A stretch of DNA of 64,000 nucleotides from Megamerina dolium (GCA_963854835.1 OY978528.1:39551460-39615459), one strand, 5' to 3'; numbered from the stretch's first letter, positions 35,645-49,560 are shown. Numbers and translations are program-made. Notes: generated by a model not told the origin, from the letters alone.

Positions 35645-36290
35645 ATTAACGCAGTATTATTTTACTTGGGAAAAAATGCTAGAAATTATATAAATTGTTT
35701 GGTTTTCGAGTCAAGTCATTTAAAAAGTATATCCACCTTAATGACTATATACCAACTGGAATTATATCTGTTACCTATTCTTTTACTTGTATTCATATAA
35801 AATGTTAATTATAATCGATATTTGTTTTTTCATTTATTATATTGTATATGGGCACTTGTACTTGTATGCATATGTGCATAAGAATACTCATAGATTGCAT
35901 ATATTTTTGGAATTGTATCATCAACTTCTATTTCAAATAACTATGAGCAGGCAAGTATATATATACAGAAATATTATTCAAATTTGAAACGAACGTATTT
36001 AAGTTAAACTTTGAGGAAAAGTTTCCCCATAAGTTTGTGTACCATCGTTTGTAGGAGCTGCCACTTATGAATAGACAAATATGTAGGATATTGACATATA
36101 TGCAAATAGATTTATTTATATACAATATTTGAAATTGTTAATTACCATCAACAATTTGGATTTTGTTTCATAAAAACCAGTAGATATTTATATGACCATA
36201 TTTTATAAGTATATATGTCATTATGCACTTGGTGCTTATATTTATTTTAAACATTTTAATTAAGAGCACCTAAGTGTATTTATTATATGT
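35645..36290. other. Intronic AT-rich DNA
   Basis: No feature supported. Confidence 0.4.
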
Positions 36291-36291
36291 A

Positions 36292-36947
<656 letters not shown>

Positions 36948-36949
36948 AA

Positions 36950-37765
36950 GAGATACGAGTAAGTCGTACAAATACACTTGTATAAATAAACCAACATTTA
37001 GGTACTTCTAAAGGTATATTGTATATAAATATATTGTACCTTATATATGTATATGAAAAAATTTTGAAATTAAAATAAATATTATCTTTCCAAAATAAAT
37101 GCAAATATGCGGTATGGGAGTCAACTACATGCAGATACATATATAGCATATCCATATATTAATTGAAGCAGTAGGTAAAATTAAACAACAAAAATACAGT
37201 AAGATGACTCAGATTTTTTTAGACGTTTTGAATCCAACATTATTTTATATTGTACCATAATATTGGACTTTATAAAATATACCAAACTTAACGTTTTGCT
37301 AGTAGAAACATGGAAACGTTAATATACATTTATCATATCTACAAGTCGCAACATATGTTTATAGTTGTATATGAGTACCTGCATATATGTATATTTTCAA
37401 AAGAAAAATTTACATAGGAACCAACTTTGACACATTCGTCTATTTGAATTCCACAACAACCACTCATTTTACGTTATACAAAGCTGCTCACTGACTTAAT
37501 CATACATTTAGTATATTTGTACGTGTCTGTATGTACATATAACCATGTACGTAATTAGAATATACATATGCAAGCATATATTTAAGCTTTTATCTATTTT
37601 ACTTATTTGCAGTAGTACTCTCAGTTTAATCCCTATTTCAGTGATTTATAAAAAACACTATTTCATATTTCATTTTCAAAAGCAAATTTGTAATATCATA
37701 GTTGAAGAATTGCCATTTATGTAGTGTGGTATTGTAAAAATATCACTAGGAGTTTGATACTTTTA
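36950..37765. other. Intronic AT-rich DNA
   Basis: No feature supported. Confidence 0.4.
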
Positions 37766-37769
37766 TCCA

Positions 37770-38640
37770 AAATTACCTCGATTTTGACGAGGTAATTTCG
37801 ATGACTTTTCGACACATACCAGTCAATAAGTCGGCAATAACTTGACGAATATTTGTTCTCAAAGCGTCAACAATTTGAGGAGTGTCTACATAAACACGCT
37901 CATCTGCTTAATCCCACAAAAGGTAATACTGTTCACCAATCACCGAAACGTGCGGTTATGCGTCGTGGAAATTTCTGCCGCAATAATGTCGAAATTGATT
38001 GTGTTCTGTGAAATGTCGCATCATGTTGGAATAGTACACACCCATATTTTAGATTTGAGACACAAAAAAATCTGTATTCTGATGAGAATTTATTATCGAA
38101 AAAGTGCGGCCCAATAACACCTTCAGACAAATTGCATAGCCATACATCCACTTTTGAGTATGAAATTGTCTTTCAACAATCACTTGAGGATTCTCATAGT
38201 TTCAGATGTGACAATTAAGTTTGCTTACAAATCCGCAATCCGATAAATTAGCCTGAATTACTGAAAAAAATGTTGTTTGAAAAATCAGCATTTAATCGAT
38301 GCTGTTTAAGCACCCAAGTAGCGAATACTCTATGCACTCCGTTGTCAAATGACTTTAATTCTGCTGTGAGGTCTAGCTTATAATGGTCAAGAAAAAGTCC
38401 GAATCCAATCAGAATTGATAAATTTTGATATTCTTCAACATTTCACTAACATCAGCAATATTTGCATATAAGCGTGCATTTCGATGATGGATAGCTCTTA
38501 AGACATATGTTACAGAAGCATGACCATCTCGTAATGCGCGATATGCTCCTCATCATAGTATTACTACTTTTATAGTACGTTTTCACAATTTTACGATCGT
38601 TCCGTTTGAATAAAATAGAGATGTCAAAAAGGCACTCGAA
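37770..38640 (-). pseudogene. Degenerate Tc1/mariner transposase (DUF4817-type family)
   Basis: On the minus strand, in order: a segment around 38150-38090 with LCNLSEGVIGPHFFDN, then LKYGCVLFQHDATFHRTQ (second catalytic Asp region), then LLRQKFPRRITARFGDW, and near 37880-37800 VYVDTPQIVDALRTNIRQV and IADLLTGMCRKVIE. These match the C-terminal half of insect transposases that read VWCGL..GIIGPYFFE, FQQDGA..HTA, FPGRLISRFGD, then VY...P.TI..L..NIR. Stops and frameshifts are many, and the block between RFGD and the helix near the end is shortened. It lies in the intron between CUB exons B and C. Confidence 0.7.
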
Positions 38641-38893
38641 ATAGGTAACCCTGTATATATGCTATAATAATTTTAGTCAGCATGTACAGTACTTTACTCA
38701 TTCACATATTTATATGTTTCTGCATGGATTCGCTAAGCCTCTTTTTTCACAGAAACACACACACACACATTTCATTCCATTTTATTTCAACATATATTTC
38801 TAAATATATATAAATGCAATATATATGAATATATATGTATATGTATGCATGTATATATATAGTTTATATGTAGTATATAGTGACAGTACTTAC

Positions 38894-38985
38894 CTGACAA
38901 CTGCATCAGACTGACTTATAAATTTGTATCTTATGCTAAATTCAAAAGGTTTCTCGTCCTGAATGTTTCGCGGTGCATGGAAAAC
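38894..38985 (-). CDS. CUB-domain protein, exon B
   Basis: 92-bp exon with a TTTTTTTACAG acceptor and a GTAAGT donor. Entered in phase 0 from exon A, it reads VFHAPRNIQDEKPFEFSIRY then KFISQSDAVV, ending after the first two bases of an Arg codon that exon C completes. The FEFSIRYKF pattern fits the last strands of a CUB domain. The exon is too short to notice by frame length; the phase match on both sides and consensus splice sites are the evidence. Introns on either side are 10.4 and 13.5 kb. Confidence 0.82.
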
Positions 38986-38989
38986 CTGT

Positions 38990-41080
38990 AAAAAAATGAG
39001 ATGCTTAGGTGGTAGTAAGTATTTATATGAGCATATGGATGTGTAATACGTAGTGTATGTTTAGTATATAGTAATAGTAGTAATAGTATGTAGCAGTAGT
39101 AAATATGATATATTTAGTAGTAGCAATAGTTGTTGTATAAATAGAATACACATATATGGGCATTTCTGCAGGAAAGTCCACCAAGACCAAAAACCAAAAA
39201 GTTTTTAACTAAACGATTTTTCCTAACATTATTTTTAAAAAATGTCTAAATTTTTATAATATAACGTAGCTTATCTAAGGAGTTATTTGTTATTATTAAG
39301 GAGTTATTAGCCTGAAAACTGAAAATATTTGTTTCTTGCACCTAGCTTCTTTTAATGATATTAGGCGTGATTAACGCCAAAATCTGATTTTCCTTTCATT
39401 GCTATTCTAATGTCGCCTTCTTATACCTAAATCGAATCGTTGTAAGCATGTGTCTGCCAATTTCAATTTTAAATAAATTTAATGGTCCCTACTTAGAACA
39501 AAAGTTACTTTGCATAATTATATCGCGTTCATCATCGTAAGTGTATCTTTTTTTCAAAAACAATTGTTTTTCATTATTTCAATATTCATTTCCTTCATAT
39601 ATGCATATATTTATGAAGATGGGCAAAACACTGTTCAAATATAACAGACAAATGGAAGGATATGCCAAATATTCATCCGAACATCCGAAAGTATTTAGAA
39701 ATAAAAGTAACTCATACGCCATAATCATTGAAAATAATATTTGATAATTTTCTTACTTGTATTTTGATTATTATTTTTTTAATATTAATACTATTCATGT
39801 CATAAACACGACGTTTTTGGTAGTTAAATTTATTTTGAGTTGATAAATGTCGCGTGCTACATTATACTGGTAAGGTGAAAAAAAATTATAAATAAACGAA
39901 TACATACATAACATACATTAACATGAAAACTATCAATAGAAAGCTACATTATTCTACTTCAGTCAAAAATTAATATCTTTATAACATTATGTTGCATTTC
40001 GCAGATTTCTGCATTTTTCTAGATGCAATCGGAAACTAGTTCCGTTTTTTTGTCGAGTGCTATACTCGTATCCCATGTTTATTGTTAATATATTGGAAAC
40101 ATCACATTGACAGAACTTAATTTTTTCACTAAATATAACGCGTGCTTGACTTTGGAAGTGGCCATATACAACTATATGTATTGCATGCACCATGTAGAAT
40201 CAAAATTTTGTGAGAATGAATGGAAGTAGACAGATGGAATATATAGGAAGGGTTAAAGCTTTGAATTTAATGATTCAAATGAGGTAAAATATAAATATGC
40301 AAAGGTATATATGTGTGCTTGTGTTGAAATATACACAAATTCTTGCTGTGAATGACGACACCGACCAACTTTTTAAATGTGTTTTTTTTTTCTTTTCGTT
40401 TGTTTTTAACTAAACTCAAATCAGGCATATTGTTGGTTTTATTTCTTCTAGTCTATTTTGTTAAGTCCATACATACTTCTTTGAATAATCACTATTATAT
40501 TGTATACATATATATAGTATGTATAGTATATAATATATGTTTATTTCTAAACACTTGTTCCATAATGATGTAAACGAATCAAGTATTCTGGGTATCGGAT
40601 TCTTTTTCAGTAATATTTCTTCACTAGATCGAGTTGTTTATTTAATTTCTTGTTAGAATTAAGCCCTCACTATATGGAACATATATATTGTAAATGAAAT
40701 TGTTTACATTGTGATTTTAAATTGTTTGATTTTGTTTCTTTCTCTCATTACAGAATCTACTAAGTACGTGTGAGTTCATTTCCTCATATGCATACATATA
40801 AAAATTGGATGGCAATTGGTTCAAAGTGGTGCATTATATGTTGTACATATAGCATAGAGCATTACTGATAGTTGCATTTCATATATAGGACCCACCAAAT
40901 AGTTAAATAGAATATACCGTCAATATATTTCCATAATTTGGGGGATTTTTTTTGTTATCTCAATACGACAACAAGTGCATATCAACATATCAACCGTATT
41001 ACGGTTAATATGGTTTGCACGGCATGCTCTGATTAATCAAATGTATTGAAGAGCTTGTTTACACACATATATGCACATCA
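38990..41080. other. Intron of the CUB gene
   Basis: AT-rich. It includes a trinucleotide-rich (TAG)n-like stretch at about 39063-39130. Nothing else supported. Confidence 0.4.
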
Positions 41081-41093
41081 ATATCTACGTAGA

Positions 41094-41453
41094 TATTGTC
41101 GTAGCTCAGTGGTTAGTGTGTTCGCCTTCTGATCTGTAGGTCGTGGTTCATTCCCCGGCTGATGCATAACAAATTTAATATCGATAAGATTTTTCTTTCG
41201 AATGGTATCCACCTGTCGGCAAGCAATTGGCAATTCTTCCGACAGTAACAACTTGCCATGAAAAAGCTTCTTAAAGAATTCTGTGACAAAGCTCAGAAAA
41301 AGTGATGTCACAAGTGTTCTGCCGTTCGGAACCGGCTAAAATAATTAGGTCCCTTCTAATACTGTCCAAATTTAAGACGCACAACAGTAATGGAAGAGAA
41401 GCTCGACCAATAAGCCCTTTGGGCTTTAAGTGCCACATATTTATTTTTATTTT
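41094..41453 (+). mobile_element. tRNA-derived SINE, copy 4, with 13-bp target duplication
   Basis: Near full-length copy. The 13-bp direct repeat ATATCTACGTAGA at 41081-41093 and 41454-41466 brackets it, which supports LINE-type retrotransposition and fixes both ends of the element. A and B boxes are present (GTAGCTCAGTGGTTAG, GGTTCATTCCC). Confidence 0.93.
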
Positions 41454-41730
41454 ATATCTACGTAGAGCAGTTTATACAGTTGTGTGTTTGTGTAACTTTG
41501 ACCCAATTTAGAACACGTTGCTGACAATGGGCGGAACTGAGGTATGGTGCAATAATATGGAAAATAGATTCACTTCTTATATACATTTTGAACAGCTGTA
41601 TGTCTAATTCCTTTAGTTTTCAGAATATTAAGACACCATCATGGCGAATAAGTATCCAATTTGGAGAACGTTTAGTGTTTCCTTTTTCCAAAATAATAAA
41701 ATTCCGCTCACTGAGTAAAAAGGAAATATA

Positions 41731-42500
41731 TGGGGGGCCATCTGTTGGTTCTTTTTTTATTCACTCAAAAATCTGTATTGATGATGAAATATGGTCCCAT
41801 GCCATTTATGTATGAAGAATAATATCGAGTTCACACCAAAAGCAGATCAATGATCTCAATTTCAGGTCGAATGTTGTTTTTAAGTTCTTGAATTATTTAT
41901 AGATTATTGGCGTACACTTTACTTTAATCCAAAGGTGTTAGACCGCAGCTTCTCGGTGGGCATGCAACTTCGGAATTTCTTTAATATATGCGATAATCAA
42001 ATTTGGTTACCAATAAGCGAAGTGTTTCACGACTGGTGTGGCATATGACTCCGTCTTGTTGGAATCATATGTCAATAGCATACAATTAATTTAAATTTGG
42101 CCATAAAAACCTGGTGCTTAAAGCTTCTTCTCTGGCATTTTCTAAAAGAACTTACACTGGTCAATGCATCACGAGTATGAACTTGGCGAACATGTTAATA
42201 TGGTCTAGGACCTTCCATTAAACCAGTTTCTTCAAAACTAGCAAAAACTTTGCAAATTGCACTCTCAATAGGACGATTATGACGATAAAAACTTTCACAT
42301 AATTTGAGAAATATATTTTTTTTAACGACAGTATTCGTAATAAATTTGGACGATTAAAAATCTTTGTTGCGTTGTTAACGAGTCCATGACTATTAATGGC
42401 ATATCATTGACTTTTCATATGTTCAACAACATCAGCATAGGACAATATTTAGTACTTAAAATCATTGATTGAAAAAAGTACCAACAGATGGTCCACCCAG
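41731..42500 (-). mobile_element. Short Tc1/mariner-type element with DUF4817-like relic
   Basis: A 770-bp unit flanked by TA (41729-41730 and 42501-42502). The ends are imperfect inverted repeats: left TGGGGGGCCATCTGTTGG, right (reversed) CTGGGTGGACCATCTGTTGG, both followed by a T-rich stretch. Inside, on the minus strand near 42280-42200, the relic ESAICKVFASFEETGLMEG then VHTRDALTSV resembles the DUF4817-type helix-turn-helix region of mariner transposases (FEETGSV). Stops are frequent. It could be an internally deleted copy, possibly related to the relic at 37770-38640. Confidence 0.68.
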
Positions 42501-42934
42501 TATTTTAATATGAAAAATAAATTCACATACATCTGAATTATCTATTTGTAATTTGCTTTTCTAGAATGTCATTAGTTTTGAATATAGACCTTCAAGACGT
42601 AGGAGTATGAGGACGGAATCTTAGGACAAGGAAAATGCTTCCGCATAAAATAAGGCAATTTTTTTAACCAATAGCAATTTTAAAGGATTTAGCAATGCTC
42701 ATTATTATATTCCTTCATTTGACTGTTTAAAATTTGAAGACCAATTTCTTTAAAACTACAATGGCTTCAGAATAAAAACATTATAGATTCAGCAGCTAAA
42801 AATCCATATTCAAAATCGGATGATTTGATGGAGACCGCCAGCCATGTCAGTCATTTGAATGATATCGTGTTTCATTCTTAAATATGCTTACACAAACAAC
42901 TAAGATTTGCGTTATGTCATCTTTTATTAAAGAA

Positions 42935-43790
42935 AAAATTAAGATTAAGCGTAAACTTAGAAAGCAGTGGTAAACTACTGGATCACCATAGGACAAGAAA
43001 AAATTAAACCTGATAACCAAAGAATTAAAACAAATTTGAAAGATACATCTTAAACCTTAACTCAACAAGCACTACCAACTATTCGTTGTGGAAAGCTACA
43101 AAAAAAATTCATAATTCTATTACACATCAGCCATCACTCAGAAATAAAAATATTAATTGGGCAAGAACTCAAAACGAGAAGGCGAATGTTCTACCTGCAC
43201 ACTTTAAAAACACATTTAAAAATAAGCTGAACAATCAAAACATCATTTTGCCTAACATATTTAATGACTCAAATCTCCAAATAAAGAAAACCACAACAAA
43301 AGAAGTTCAACTTACCATCAAAGAGAATATAAACTCAAGAAATTAACAATCGATACAGACAACTCTATTGGCTTTTAGGAAGACAGTCTAAACTATCAGT
43401 ATCTAACAATCTTTTATATATAAAGCACTAATGATCCCCATATGGAAATATTGCATTGAAATATGGGTCACTGCCAGCAAAAGCAATGTGAAAATAATCC
43501 AACGTATACAATTCAAAATCGTATGAACCATTGTCAATGCAGAGTGGTACGCCACAAATGAAGACATACACCGAACATCAACACCATCGAAAGAGTTCAT
43601 ACAAGAATGCAGTCTCAAGCATATGTAGGGTCTTCTAGCATACACAAATATGAAGATGAGAGAGATTCCAGCTATTCAAATCTTACGTCCGAGAAGATTA
43701 AAACGTCGTACGCCAACACCATTAATAAATATATAAAATCATGTAAATTGGGAATGTAAATGTAGCTTTAGATAATGATTTAATATTACT
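42935..43790 (+). pseudogene. Second jockey-like family, internally deleted
   Basis: Pieces in different frames read KRKLRKQW, then SLWKATKKIHNSITHQ and NEKANVLPAHFKN (frame 43086-43346), matching the linker before the reverse transcriptase in jockey elements. Then, near 43430-43630, IPIWKYCIEIWVTASKSN and RIQFKIV and AEWYATNEDIH match the C-terminal end (PIWTYGIQLWGTAS, RIQSKCLR, APWYMRNVDIHRD). The catalytic core with FADD is deleted between about 43346 and 43360. The protein is clearly diverged from the 21-kb family, so this is a separate, older family. Confidence 0.8.
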
Positions 43791-43984
43791 TAAGTTCCAA
43801 TATGTTATAAAAATTACTTAGTGTCAGTACACAGGTGTAATATAAATGGGAAATAAAAAAAAATGCTTAAATAGAAAAGTCAAATCTTTCTAATAAACTC
43901 ATGACTTTGAAAAAATATTCATTTAATTATTCGTAAATATCATAGCATCGAAATCAAAGTTAGAAGAAGCAGGAGGAAAATCGA

Positions 43985-44205
43985 AAAGTCGAATCGACCC
44001 GAATTCTTTCGCCGTAATATTTTTCCCAAATAGATTTACTCTCTATTTGTACATCATAAGGGGATGCCGTAGAAAATTGTTTCATAAATTCACCCAATTC
44101 CCCAGTTACCACCCTTGTCACAAATCTTTCCCGAAAACACTTACTACCTATCTGTACTCCATAAAGGGTATATTGACCAAAATCACCAGAGCTGTCACGA
44201 GTTGC
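43985..44205. repeat. Dispersed repeat, two internal units (site 1)
   Basis: Two similar segments, around TTTTCCCAAATAGATTTACT (44021) and CTTTCCCGAAAACACTTACT (44129), each followed by a CTATTTGTACATCATAAGG-like run. Related pairs lie near 46855-47010 and 59375-59600. Confidence 0.45.
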
Positions 44206-44279
44206 CGCTAGGGTTGGTGGAAGATCGTGGACGATCGTGTGGCCCATATACGCTTCGGACATATATTTGAGGTTATTTT

Positions 44280-45250
44280 CCCGGAACGAGATCAACGGTT
44301 AAGTCCAGAGACTCTACTATGGGGAATGACTCACATTTTCTAAACTGACGGTTCTAAAACCTCCTACGGTACTGTTAGCCGGTTGGTACTTGGATGAAAA
44401 TACCAAGTACTCGTTCTCCAACGGAAGTATGGCAACTGTATTTCTAAGAGAAGTATATGCCATTCTAAAAGTGGTCTACTGGATTATTGAGAGGAGATGG
44501 CATGGAAAGCGAATTGGCATTTGCATTGACAGTCAGGCTGCACTCAAAGCTATTGCTTCGAAGATGATCAGTGAATGTAAGATGAGGCTGAATAGTGTTG
44601 CAAAGCGCAACATGCTTCGTCTTATTTGGGTTTCGGGATACTGCGGTGCCGAAGGGAACGAATTGGTAAATGGTTTGGCCAATGGTGACTCTGCTGGTAC
44701 GCCCATGGGCCCCGAACCTATATTTGGCGTGAACTCTGAGTGGATCCAACGATGGATCAAAGATTCTGTGGGCATGATCCACAAGACTCGATGGTCCACC
44801 ATAGAGCTATGTAGGGCTGCCAAAGGGCAAAGGCTTTGTGAACGAACCTGGCAGCAGACGAGCGAACTTTCTCCTACGATTAAGGAGGAAGAACCTCAGG
44901 ATGCTGATTGGGGTCATCGCAGGGCATGGTCACAACATGGACATGGTCACAACAGAGCACTTCATCCGTCACTGTCCAACCTTTGCACGAACAAGTTAAG
45001 GATTGTTAGGAGGAGATGCTTTGAGCTGAACACAGTTCAGTGTCTCCCTCTTTCAGATCTTCTTAGATTCGTTAAGAGTGCTAGGAAGTTTGAGGTAGAG
45101 TAATATTCTCTACTCCACCGCTTCTTTCTATTCTTCTTTTTCTCTCTCCTGCCCTTCTATTTTCTTTTCCGTTTCTGGGTTTGTTTATCTAAGTGAGTGC
45201 CCCGGTTGTTGTCCTGCCCACCTCTTCACTTCACTTCACTTCACTAAAGT
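44280..45250 (+). pseudogene. R1-type LINE 3' fragment encoding RNase H
   Basis: The frame at 44390-45103, plus the bases before it, encodes a LINE-type RNase H domain. LTDGSKTSYG near 44345-44375 holds the first Asp but sits after a stop. AVYA-type REVYAIL keeps the Glu. CIDSQAALKAI keeps the second Asp. In the last block WVSGYCGAEGNELVNGLA replaces the expected catalytic His with Tyr and the expected Asp (ELAD) with Asn. The nuclease should be dead. The C-terminal tail is frameshifted near 44840. Reverse transcriptase is absent (5' truncation). The 3' end carries four TTCAC units (45225-45244), typical of a LINE tail. Confidence 0.8.
45225..45244. repeat. (TTCAC)4, probable LINE 3' tail
   Basis: Four perfect pentamer units directly after the RNase H fragment's 3' UTR. 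Confidence 0.8.
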
Positions 45251-45254
45251 AAGA

Positions 45255-46850
45255 AGTCTATTCGCATTACTTTTTCTTCCCAAGCAATTTATTGTCACAT
45301 TTAATATATATTTACGACTTAAATGATCTGCCGTACAAAGTGGAAGTAAGAAACAAATAAAAATAATCTCATTATAATTTAAATTTATAAAATCAAAATT
45401 TTTGAAATAGCTCAAATCTTTCGTTATAAATTTTTAAATTAGTCCAAAATTTCGGTCCAATTTAATTCGTTTTGTTCATTCGAATATTGATCAAGTTCTC
45501 TTATTTTTAATTCCTCATTAGAGTACATCCATTAGCGCATTAAGAGGCACATCAGCTCATTAATAGCAGAATGAATTTATATGCATCATTAATAAAATTT
45601 ATAATTTTATATTCTGTATTTATAATTCAAATACACATATATTTAATTCATCATATCGTACATTTCCATGAATTGCATTCAATTTCACCTATTAACCATA
45701 TGATGATGTCCGTTTGAACTCTACGTTTCTCTACTTTGATTTCTTTTTAATGATGTGCAAGCTTAATAAAAGAAATGCAACAACCCTTTAATCGTTGCTC
45801 TAATGACCCCAGTGAACATTTAAATACACATTCATATTAAAAAAAAGGCGTTTTTTTATAAAATACAAGTATTGTATGTACTAGGTACTCTCCAAAAGAA
45901 GCTTGTACATACGTATGAGTAAATGTAAGTACTATTTATGTATTATAACACATGCGTGTGTGTGTGTGTGAGTGTATCTGTGTGCAAGTAATACTTTAGT
46001 TCCATTTTGTCATACAACAGTCTTAAGCTTTTCAACGTTTGTTAACCTTTACAAACGAAAATAACATTCGTAACATTCATCAACATGGCATATTGCATAC
46101 CAGTACATACTTGTATTTGCATATGCTCACATACAGTTCATTTGCACTTGCTTTCATACATATGTACTATAAATGTATGTGAGTAATATGTATGAAGTTG
46201 AACTAATAGTAAAATGCTGACAGTTCACACGTGTTCAAACACACACGCACATGAATATTCAAAGCGCGGTAAAAGACATGGGCGGGCTGATGGAGCTGAT
46301 GACTAGAGTTCTTGTATGATGCGGTAATATTTTCTATGAATGAATGAATAAATGAATGCTTTGAATACCGTTAAAAGCACAAATGCCATCCAGTAAGTAC
46401 GTAAGTAAGTAAGTACTCGGATGTTGCTATGCATGACTAAGCAATTGTGTGGTGTCGGCACTAATAATGTCATATCGGTGTGTACGACAACGACAGTTTC
46501 GCGACAAATGCTAACCTATGTAGAGAGCATACTTTTGTAAATGTACATTTGTGGTCAATAAATTTTGTAAACCTACCATATTGTTGATGTCAGTTGTACT
46601 GTGTGAATGATATAACAATGCCAAAGGCGATAGATTTACATACACATTGAGGTAGGTCAATTTTTTAACAATTTAGCCCTTAAATAATATAAAATTTAAT
46701 TAAAATCAAGCATTTTTTCCCAAGGATGCAAAATATCGCTGTCTTGCTTTCATTATAAAATTGAGAGTTTCATAAAATGCGCTTCCAAAGCTCTCAGGCT
46801 TATACTAAAGACGGAAAATATAAGACCGGTGCTCACTTAGTTTTACTCTA
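45255..46850. other. Intronic DNA with simple repeats
   Basis: A (GT)n run at about 45955-45970 and (GTAA)n at about 46396-46418. No gene supported. Confidence 0.4.
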
Positions 46851-46854
46851 AAAA

Positions 46855-47010
46855 ATTTTTCCTGAACTTACTTATTAACTATATTCATCCTAAAGAGATG
46901 AAATCTAAGGCCGACCGACATTAATTTTTTCTTCTTAAGGCTTCTGTCGAACATATTTTCTCTCTATCTCTAAGCCTTAGGAAGGCTCCCATACAAAATT
47001 TACGCTTTTA
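46855..47010. repeat. Dispersed repeat, two internal units (site 2)
   Basis: Contains GAACTTACTTATTAACTATA and, about 90 bp on, ACATATTTTCTCTCTATCTC, both resembling the units at 43985-44205 and 59375-59600. It ends AGGAAGGCTCCCATACAAAA. A SINE starts about 150 bp downstream. Confidence 0.4.
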
Positions 47011-47156
47011 CAGTGGTTCTAAAAACAAACAAATCAGGCAGTTACAAAATTTCAATTTTTTTTTTCTTCAAAAAGAAATGCTTGAAATTGTCAAATTTTA
47101 ATATTTCTCGCTGGGTCAGATTGTAAAATTTTTGCTGAATACAATTTCACTCAGGT

Positions 47157-47517
47157 GTTGGATGCCGTGGCTAGTTCGTTGGCCTTCTGATCTGTAGGTT
47201 GTGAGTTCAATCCCCGCTTGAAGCACAACTTTAATATCGAAAAGATTTTTCTTTCGTACAGTACCCACCTGTTGGCAATCAATTGGCAATTATTCAGTAG
47301 TCAGTAACAATTGGCCACGATGAAGCTTCTAAATGCTCTCTGTAGCAAAGCTCTGAAAAAATAATATCACAAGGGTTCTGCCGTTCGGAACCGGCTAATA
47401 TAAATAGGTGCCTTCTAATACTGTCCAGAATTTAGCACGCCCAATAGTACTGGAAGACAAGCTCGGCTAAAGAGCTGTTCGGGGCCTATAAGGCCCATAT
47501 ATTTATAAATTCTTTTT
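47157..47517 (+). mobile_element. tRNA-derived SINE, copy 5 (diverged)
   Basis: Colinear with the other copies but with many substitutions. The A-box region is shortened (CGTGGCTAGTTCGTTGGCC). It is the oldest full-length member here. No clear target duplication. Confidence 0.85.
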
Positions 47518-47519
47518 TT

Positions 47520-49315
47520 TTCAGAATTTCTCCCATCCTAATATACATAAATACATGTTCATGCGCATGTTATACTTATTCTAAGTTAAAGGTAATACTG
47601 TAGTACTAGTAACGATAATGGTGACTGGAGTGTTACATGTACAAAAGAAATTATAATTTCATTTAGATGGTGATATCATTGTTTTTAATCACGTTGGATC
47701 ATTCGTTGAATTACTTGCAACATGCTCGATGCACTGTATATATGTTGTTTTGCGATATGCTGACGAATATTGCTTTAAATAACATTTATCTTTTTCAATA
47801 ATTACTAATAATTATCTCAGCTCAGTACTCAGTACTCCAAGGACTACTAGCGTTCGACAACAAATCCTCATAAAACTATGTATTATCAAAGTTCTATATA
47901 TTTATAATTGTTTTCTTTTTATTATTATTAAAATATTATTTAATTATTTAAAATAGACACCTATGGATAAAGGTAAAGCAACATGTATACATGTATCATC
48001 ATGATATGTTCAACGACTCATATGACTCCTTCTAATTGCAATATAAATTATGAAAGTAAAATGCGAAAAGTAATGAAAAATAAAAAATTTGCTATGTACG
48101 AGTATACGATGAAATAGAAACCAAAGGTGCAATGCCCTTTTCACACTGTTTCTCGCTTTCTCTTGTCTAACACCAACTGTAATTCCATGTGGGACTATAC
48201 TATGCTACGTGTATGCATATACTCGTATGTGACAGCGTTTGTTTATTGAAATGAAATACAATAAATTCCTAAACAATAAAGTTGCCGGTATGTATTTAGA
48301 TGTACTCGTATGTGTGTCGGAAATGTATATACAAATGTACATATGTATGAAAATGTGTAGGAATATTGTATGAGGTGCTGGATTTTGCTCGTGCGAATGA
48401 TTTTTAAAATCCCCGGGGAGAAAGTTACAACTCCTGACAAGTGATCATTTTTTCTTTTCACTTGTCATTTCACTTGTTTGTCATTAGTCTTACGAAATAT
48501 AGTAATAGTTTAGACTGAAGTCTAAAGAAGCAGAATGCAAAATATATCTCTACGGTCTATATCACTAAGGAATTCATAGTTCTTAGCGTCCAGCAGCAAA
48601 TCTATGAACTAAAAATATTTAAAAACTGTTTTGTCCTGTTAGATTCAGTTCATTTGAAATAGAAAATGAACATTTTGTTTGTGCATATAATGCCAACTTG
48701 GTGAGTAGAAAGAAATGCGCATTAGAAACAATAATTGAGCAGCCAAATTATCATTAACCGATAACAACTTTATTCCACATCTAATACGTATGTAGCTAAA
48801 CGATTGCAAATTCTAGAATATAATATTTACAATAACAACTTCAACATTGTTAATCTTAAAGTAAGAGAGAAATTGAAATTACTACTTCTATGCTGAAATA
48901 TTCATATATACATAATTTATGCCTTATCAATTAATTGCAATGCGTTTAATAAGTAAATGGGAAATTAGCACCCGAATTAAATTCTCTACGGTTATTTTAG
49001 GCTCGCCATAATAAAGCATAATAAATTTATCATTATTTTCAAGAACAGGTAGAAGGATATGAAAAGCCTTCTCCTGCCATTTGATGGTGAAGGCGTATAC
49101 AAATTCAATTCAATTTTAATTACAGATGATTAACAACTGTCCTAATTATCATAATGTTAATTTAAGTACTTCACATTGCTGCTCATAAGCCAAACACATA
49201 ATCTGCTACAATACATTATTGGAGAATGTACACTTACACATATTTCAGACTAAACATTAGAATGGATAGATAAAACAATATATACAAGGTATGACATTAC
49301 AATGACAATGTATTA
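47520..49315. other. Intron of the CUB gene
   Basis: AT-rich, nothing supported. Confidence 0.4.
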
Positions 49316-49319
49316 AGAC

Positions 49320-49560
49320 TGCCTCTAGAAAACACAATTCGAAATATTCTCCTTCTGATTCAATACACTTGTTACATCGATTTAATAGTGATTCAAACGC
49401 GTGTTCCAGCTCATTTTTCGGAATTGCCTCCAGTGCCCTCGTCGAAGCCCGTTGTATGGTCTGAATGTCATCAAAAAAGTATCCTTTCAACTTCAATTTC
49501 AGTTTTGGGAACAAAAAGAAGTCGCACGGTGCACGTGTAAATATTCCGCACGGCCAGGAT
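49320..49560 (-). pseudogene. Mariner transposase C-terminal fragment
   Basis: Inside the minus-strand frame 49703-49257, from about 49530, the sequence APCDFFLFPKLKLKLKGYFF holds the third catalytic Asp (PCDFF). It continues FDDIQTIQRASTRALEAIPK and CIESEGEYFE, the normal end of many mariner transposases. The sequence before APCD is unrelated, so only the last third survives. It belongs to a different mariner lineage from the relic at 2545-2950. Confidence 0.82.

Noticed and set aside
43960..44295. 111-codon minus-strand frame
   Set aside because: It contains an internal duplication that follows the dispersed nucleotide repeat, so it is better explained as non-coding repeat.
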